The notes beneath the pieces were generated by a model, which saw only the letters and a list, made by a program, of their open reading frames with translations, had not been told where the DNA came from and ran no database searches. A program made the position numbers and the translations under genes. Below, one piece after another: positions 37,801-64,000 of a DNA stretch of 64,000 bases; position 1 is the stretch's first letter, and each line of letters opens with the position of its first letter. The stretch comes from Corticium candelabrum (taxonomy: Eukaryota > Porifera > Homoscleromorpha > Homosclerophorida > Plakinidae), in NCBI RefSeq assembly GCF_963422355.1, contig NC_085097.1, forward strand, positions 838,501 through 902,500, written 5' to 3'.

Positions 37801-38345
37801 ACAATACTTTACATTTTTGGCCTTGCCATTTGTCTGTCTATCTACTTCTGTGTGTGTCTATAACTATTATGTGTCTGTCTTAGACTATATATTTGCTTTC
37901 GGTGTATCTGTCTGTCGTTTTTCCGATCTTTCTGTCTGCTTTACAAAATAGACATTATGCTGCCTAAGATACAAAAATACAATGTTCAATAACAGGTTTC
38001 ATTAAAATTAACATAAATATTCAACAAACTTTTTTGTTCTGGATTCTCAATTGGATTTTTATTCCTTCATCTTGTATTCGCCCAGCAGATTGTATTTCGT
38101 TATTTTCCCATCCACAATGTTGACATGCGAACGATATAATAACGACTTCTTTAAACATCGGAATCCGAGTCAACAAAATGCGAGAAATTCCCTGAACAAA
38201 GCCACACGTGCAAACCACGGGATACCAAAATTGTATTCCATTCTCTGACGTTTTCTCGACACTTCATACACAAACTCTCTATTTCACTTATCTCCTGCTC
38301 ATCGGCGTCTCCCTGGATGTCCTGAAACAGCGGTTTCACTGCCAT
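25850..38345 (-). CDS. ZPR1: Zinc finger protein ZPR1, complete, 13 coding exons
   Basis: ZPR1 binds receptor tyrosine kinases, eEF1A and SMN and moves between cytoplasm and nucleus. Exons in transcript order: 38345-38250, 38191-38030, 33542-33452, 33388-33321, 30052-29966, 29898-29858, 29747-29666, 27496-27346, 26930-26854, 26795-26685, 26470-26381, 26116-26051 and 25981-25850 (1254 nt, 417 codons plus stop), all GT-AG and phase-consistent. Both halves show the duplicated ZPR1 architecture: a first C4 finger (CMKC ... CQHCGW), [40 protein letters not shown]; then CPECGSPC ... [46 protein letters not shown]. It ends in [13 protein letters not shown], as in animal ZPR1. The human-like acidic linker between the halves is absent, giving 417 rather than about 459 residues. 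Introns 2 (4.5 kb) and 4 (3.3 kb) are full of transposons. Confidence 0.95.
27690..27960 (+). pseudogene. Family A LINE endonuclease fragment in a ZPR1 intron
   Basis: Carries [20 protein letters not shown], the RLE catalytic block of family A, followed by a decayed C-terminus. Its upstream flank (GTGACATTGTTTCCAAACAT and onwards) is nearly repeated at 31626-31790, so the two fragments come from closely related copies. Confidence 0.6.
28930..29340 (+). pseudogene. RLE-LINE endonuclease fragment (family B/D-like)
   Basis: One frame contains [17 protein letters not shown], an RPD-type endonuclease motif like the RPDIAIYN of the copy at 52907-55438, followed by an [15 protein letters not shown] stretch matching the lysine-rich C-terminal region of that class. 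It lies in a ZPR1 intron after a GACA-rich simple repeat at 28845-28910. Confidence 0.45.
30545..31470 (-). pseudogene. Tc1-family transposase relic
   Basis: Reverse translation in changing frames gives a [12 protein letters not shown] segment (cf. the TVKHGGGSVMVWG block of Tc1), then [12 protein letters not shown] (second catalytic Asp), then a SPDLNP-like remnant and NVKQL near the C-terminus. There are many stops and no clear terminal repeats, so this is an old copy inside ZPR1 intron 4. Confidence 0.6.
31579..31620. repeat. Short perfect inverted repeat (15-bp stem, 12-bp loop)
   Basis: TAGCCTTGTCCCCAG at 31579-31593 pairs perfectly with CTGGGGACAAGGCTA at 31606-31620. Confidence 0.9.
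31621..33190 (+). pseudogene. Family A LINE 3' fragment split by a foldback element
   Basis: 31621-31958 encodes [16 protein letters not shown] and, after frame changes, a decayed VVES/FGVW-type region. Coding homology resumes after the foldback at about 32969 with [17 protein letters not shown], the LINE C-terminus. The flank sequence is therefore continuous if the insert is removed. Confidence 0.6.
31959..32968. mobile_element. Large foldback (palindromic) element, arms about 480 bp
   Basis: Left arm 31959-32437 and right arm 32486-32968 are inverted copies at high identity around a 48-bp spacer. Ends read AGGGGAAGTCCAACAAAAAT on the left and the inverse on the right. Flanks TTAA (left) and GTAA (right) suggest a TTAA target site with one mutated base. 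No open frame of note. A transcript across it would form a very long hairpin. Confidence 0.85.
34239..34640 (-). pseudogene. RLE-LINE endonuclease fragment (family B/D-like)
   Basis: The frame has [27 protein letters not shown] (zinc-knuckle block, cf. CGQPIDIEGYHAMTC in the copy at 52907) and [12 protein letters not shown] (RPD-type catalytic block with the RPD eroded). It lies within ZPR1 intron 2. Confidence 0.5.
35433..36000. mobile_element. Non-autonomous Tc1-type element with 29-bp perfect TIRs and TA duplication
   Basis: The left end CAGTACTGTGCAAAAGTTTT (29 bp in all) is a perfect inverted match to the right end, and TA flanks both sides (35431-35432 and 36001-36002). The 568-bp interior keeps a reverse-strand remnant of a Tc1 transposase C-terminus around 35600-35775 (a GGIPPPG-like and [13 protein letters not shown] decay of the usual ending). 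It is therefore an internally deleted derivative. Confidence 0.9.
36060..36410 (-). pseudogene. RLE-LINE C-terminal fragment
   Basis: A reverse frame reads [10 protein letters not shown], then [20 protein letters not shown], a KYSRVLF segment, and [12 protein letters not shown]. This matches the endonuclease-to-C-terminus region of the B/D-type elements, where a conserved F-x-P-L-V-x-E-x-F-G-R box follows the catalytic domain. One stop interrupts it. Confidence 0.45.
36430..36960 (+). pseudogene. LINE reverse transcriptase fragment with FADD motif
   Basis: The 86-residue frame contains [21 protein letters not shown], the F-A-D-D catalytic box of APE-type LINE RT, followed by [19 protein letters not shown]. 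The downstream part decays with a partially repeated CAAGTCAGTAA-containing segment at 36690-36850. Confidence 0.7.
37158..37463. repeat. Diverged tandem duplication, unit about 153 bp
   Basis: The block starting TAGTTGCATAATAATGGTTG recurs at 37311 as TAGTTGTATAACAATGGTTG. Both share TAGCAATAA-TTCTGTCAAAC, an AAACAGACTTT box and a pyrimidine-rich end. Confidence 0.65.
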
Positions 38346-38361
38346 TGTTTTGACAAAATTT

Positions 38362-38373
38362 TGCGCATGCGCA
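38362..38373. promoter_or_regulatory. NRF-1-type palindromic site in a putative bidirectional promoter
   Basis: TGCGCATGCGCA is a perfect match to the NRF-1 consensus YGCGCAYGCGCR. It sits 17 bp upstream of the ZPR1 start codon and 25 bp upstream of a divergent ATG at 38398. NRF-1 sites are frequent in metazoan housekeeping promoters. Binding here is an inference. Confidence 0.65.
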
Positions 38374-38397
38374 GTCTAGAACGTCGGGTGTGCAACC

Positions 38398-39311
38398 ATG
38401 GCCTTGGCGACAGTGCGCCTGTGCGGATTCAGACCTGCCAACCTAGCAGTGTCAAAATGCGTGAGTTTGCAGGAAAAAATGCGGGAGAATGCGGGAGTCT
38501 AGTTTAATTTAAAAATTGGACACGCCTACAATAGCGTTAATATCAATAAATTTATATCGTAATAAGTGTTAAATAATATATAAATAATATCTAATCATCA
38601 AAATTTAAGTATTTGCATGCCCAGTTGGAGTAGAGCCAGTAATTAATTTAATTATAGTACAACAAATGTATAACTGATTGATTAATGTGCCTAATTAGCG
38701 ACAAACAGTATCAACACCAATTACTAAACATAATAATTAATTAAACACAGAACTTGTACTGTACGTACTACTGCCTGTTATGAAAATCTAAGAAAAAAGT
38801 ACATGTATATTTCTCGTGGCTAGTTAGGATGTCCTGGATTCTATTTTCATGTGGCCTTCTTCGATCGCTTTTCCAGCAATACAAATGGTAATCAGGTAGC
38901 CAGCCTCTCCCCCTTTCCACTTCTGACCGACTTCTCCTATGTCGGTATTTTGACCAAGTATGTTATCAAAGAGCGGGGCTGGAGCATAGAAATTGATATT
39001 GGGATATCAAGTATGTGCATACACACTCATGTATTAAAACTGTAGGGTAGTTACACAAAACAGGCAGGCCCATCATTTTGGTCACACCCACCAATGGTCA
39101 GAATGCGGGAGATTTGATGCCAAATGCGGGTAGGCAGGAGAAGGGTTCCAAATGCGGGAGTCTCCGGCTCAATGAGGGAGTCTCCCGCTCAATGCGGGAG
39201 AGCTGGCAGCTCTGCGGATTTCGATTAAGACAAAAAAGTTTAAGTCCAGAGGAAACTGAAACATCTGCAACCTCTGTTGCCTTGTTGGAGGAGCATTTGC
39301 ACGAGACTTAG
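38398..39311 (+). pseudogene. Small divergent ORF split by a transposon insertion
   Basis: The ATG at 38398 starts MALATVRLCGF, after which a 785-bp element intervenes. On the far side the frame RLRQKSLSPEETETSATSV continues to TAG at 39309. If the element and one copy of the CGGATT duplication are removed, the frame is continuous for 40 codons. The basic, hydroxyl-poor N-terminus looks mildly like a mitochondrial presequence. I do not recognise the protein. It may be a first exon, a tiny protein gene or chance. With the insert present the frame stops inside the element. Confidence 0.4.
38430..39214. mobile_element. Non-autonomous DNA transposon with GCGGGAG-rich ends
   Basis: The ends are imperfect inverted repeats (left CAGACCTGCCAAC, right inverse CAGAGCTGCCAGC). 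Both subterminal regions carry several copies of AATGCGGGAG or its inverse. A 6-bp direct repeat CGGATT flanks it (38424-38429 and 39215-39220). No transposase is present. It begins 85 bp upstream of the ZPR1 start codon. Confidence 0.75.
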
Positions 39312-39844
39312 GCTAGAGGCAACTAACTAGAAGCTACAGGAACTAGCACCACTAGATAGTGAACGAAAGATAGACTCACATAGTAAATTATGACGTTTGC
39401 TACGGAGAGGACTGCAGCCAAGAGCATGATCACCATATTTGTCTAAAACATGAAAGACCACATTGACATCTGATTGAAGAGTCCTAAGGAATATATTGTG
39501 GTTGTAGCCTGTTCATAATGAAGAGATTGACTTTTCACTTGTAAGTTTATTGGCCAACCATATATGCATGTTTTAGTTAATTAATTAAACAAGTCAGTTT
39601 TAATTAATAGTCAAAGTGGTCTGTTTGTCTAGTGCACATGCAATGATCGTTTGTGGCCAGTCGCTCAAAACGTCTCAACAAAGACAACAAAATTTTGTTA
39701 AATATGTACTGTAGAAGTTGATCAACTATAAGATCCTGGATTAATTGTCACATTGTTCAAGTGTAGCATCTGGCCACCATTATGTATACACACAACTTGT
39801 CCACTGCCATTGTCTAAAAAAACTAAACGTTAGGAGCTGCCAGA
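39312..39844. other. Unassigned intergenic sequence
   Basis: AT-rich. Around 39405-39440 a short stretch (GGACTGCAGCCAAGAGCATGATCACC and neighbours) resembles the GDHALGC block of family A in reverse, a possible tiny LINE remnant. Nothing else recognised. Confidence 0.35.
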
Positions 39845-39980
39845 TACTAGTCACACCCCCAGTGCTACTCAGGAGAACTCTGGGCCTGCGCTAGTAATCT
39901 CCCGGAGCCGGCTGCGCGCAGGAGCCAGGTACTTGCAGGAGCACTGGCTTGTGAAGCCAACTGCAGTGTGAGCACCCAAA

Positions 39981-40295
39981 GTCTCACCTGGACCCCAGTG
40001 GCTGACGTCACATCACAGCTAATGGCCCCAGTCAAAGACCAGGTACTCATACTCCTGAGTCAAAAGAGGTAATCAGGAGTACAAATGAGTACACTGTGCC
40101 TGGTCTTTGACTGGAGGACTAAACGGTGATCGGCAGTGACGTGACATTAGCCTCTGGGGTCCAGGTGAGACTTATTGTGTGTAAGTTTCTTGCCCAATGA
40201 ATTATGTCATATCTCACCATCACTGTGATTTGAACTTGCAACCCTGCAAGGTCCAGGATGTACATACTCTATTAGATGACTCAGCACCACAGTGA
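39981..40295 (-). mobile_element. tRNA-derived SINE copy with inverted tail duplication
   Basis: Read on the minus strand from 40295, the head has GGTTGCAAGTTCAAATCACA (Pol III B box) and the same following sequence as the SINE at 58911. The A box is damaged by a short deletion. Beyond the head, 39981-40171 is an imperfect palindrome: the SINE tail (GTCTCACCTGGACCCCAG at each end) is present both inverted and direct. Confidence 0.7.
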
Positions 40296-40663
40296 CACAC
40301 ATGTCTACACACAACTTGAGCAACACCACTATATGTACACATGTACGCAACTTGTGCAAACTTGAAAATACATTAGGCACAAAATTACATCAGAGACATT
40401 TTGTGCCTGTCTTTACAATCACAGCTTTGCGCAGTTTCTTATAAATAGTTGATTGGTAAATGACTATACCATCAACATAATTTGTGATTACCTAGCTGTC
40501 CATATTTCAACCTTGTAGAAACTTCAGAAAGCCAATCATAAAGCCAAGAATGCCAACATGCAGTGCAAAAATACACTATAATTCGCTAAATAGCTGATCC
40601 ACATGATGTAAAATATGCATAAAATACAAGACTACATTGTCAGAAATTGCAACTATCACACCG

Positions 40664-64000
<23,337 letters not shown>

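Overview
This is animal nuclear DNA: AT-rich, with short GT-AG introns (many about 50-65 bp) and very heavy transposon and microsatellite load. Three conserved metazoan genes are recognisable: adenosine kinase (plus strand, 3' part only), ZPR1 (minus strand, complete in 13 coding exons) and nischarin (minus strand, 5' end beyond the right edge). Gene content, compact introns and the retroelement types suggest an early-branching metazoan such as a sponge or cnidarian. That assignment is an inference, not something the sequence proves.

Layout. 1-14.5 kb is a nest of non-LTR retrotransposon copies on both strands. Most belong to one family (called family A here) that couples a reverse transcriptase to a C-terminal restriction-like endonuclease (RLE), and its copies repeatedly abut (TA)n tracts. 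14.9-16.7 kb holds the last eight exons of adenosine kinase. 17.2-20.9 kb is a Ty3/gypsy-type LTR element in reverse orientation that has lost the integrase core. 20.9-24.4 kb holds another retroelement relic split by a MITE, then a second LINE family (family E, C-terminal zinc fingers) that ends in ATGG repeats and (TG)n. 25.85-38.35 kb is ZPR1, whose introns carry LINE fragments, Tc1 relics, a Tc1-type MITE and a one-kilobase foldback. A perfect NRF-1-type palindrome lies between the ZPR1 start and a divergent small reading frame, which is split by a 785-bp transposon. 40.66 kb to the right edge is nischarin. Its 12-kb central intron and 4.5-kb upstream intron carry two Tc1-mariner copies with intact inverted repeats and TA duplications, an RLE LINE with a long open frame (family B), several family E fragments and a tRNA-derived SINE.

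How it fits together. The three host genes read in frame across all exon junctions given, so they look functional despite the insertions. Adenosine kinase salvages adenosine to AMP, ZPR1 is a zinc-finger chaperone-like nuclear/cytoplasmic protein, and nischarin is an endosomal LRR scaffold. I see no operon-like relationship. ZPR1 and the small ORF may share a bidirectional promoter. The most notable observations are the association of two unrelated LINE lineages with specific microsatellites, a tandem duplication of the nischarin C-terminal module, and the foldback element. No prokaryotic genes, CRISPR arrays or free-standing tRNA/rRNA genes were seen.
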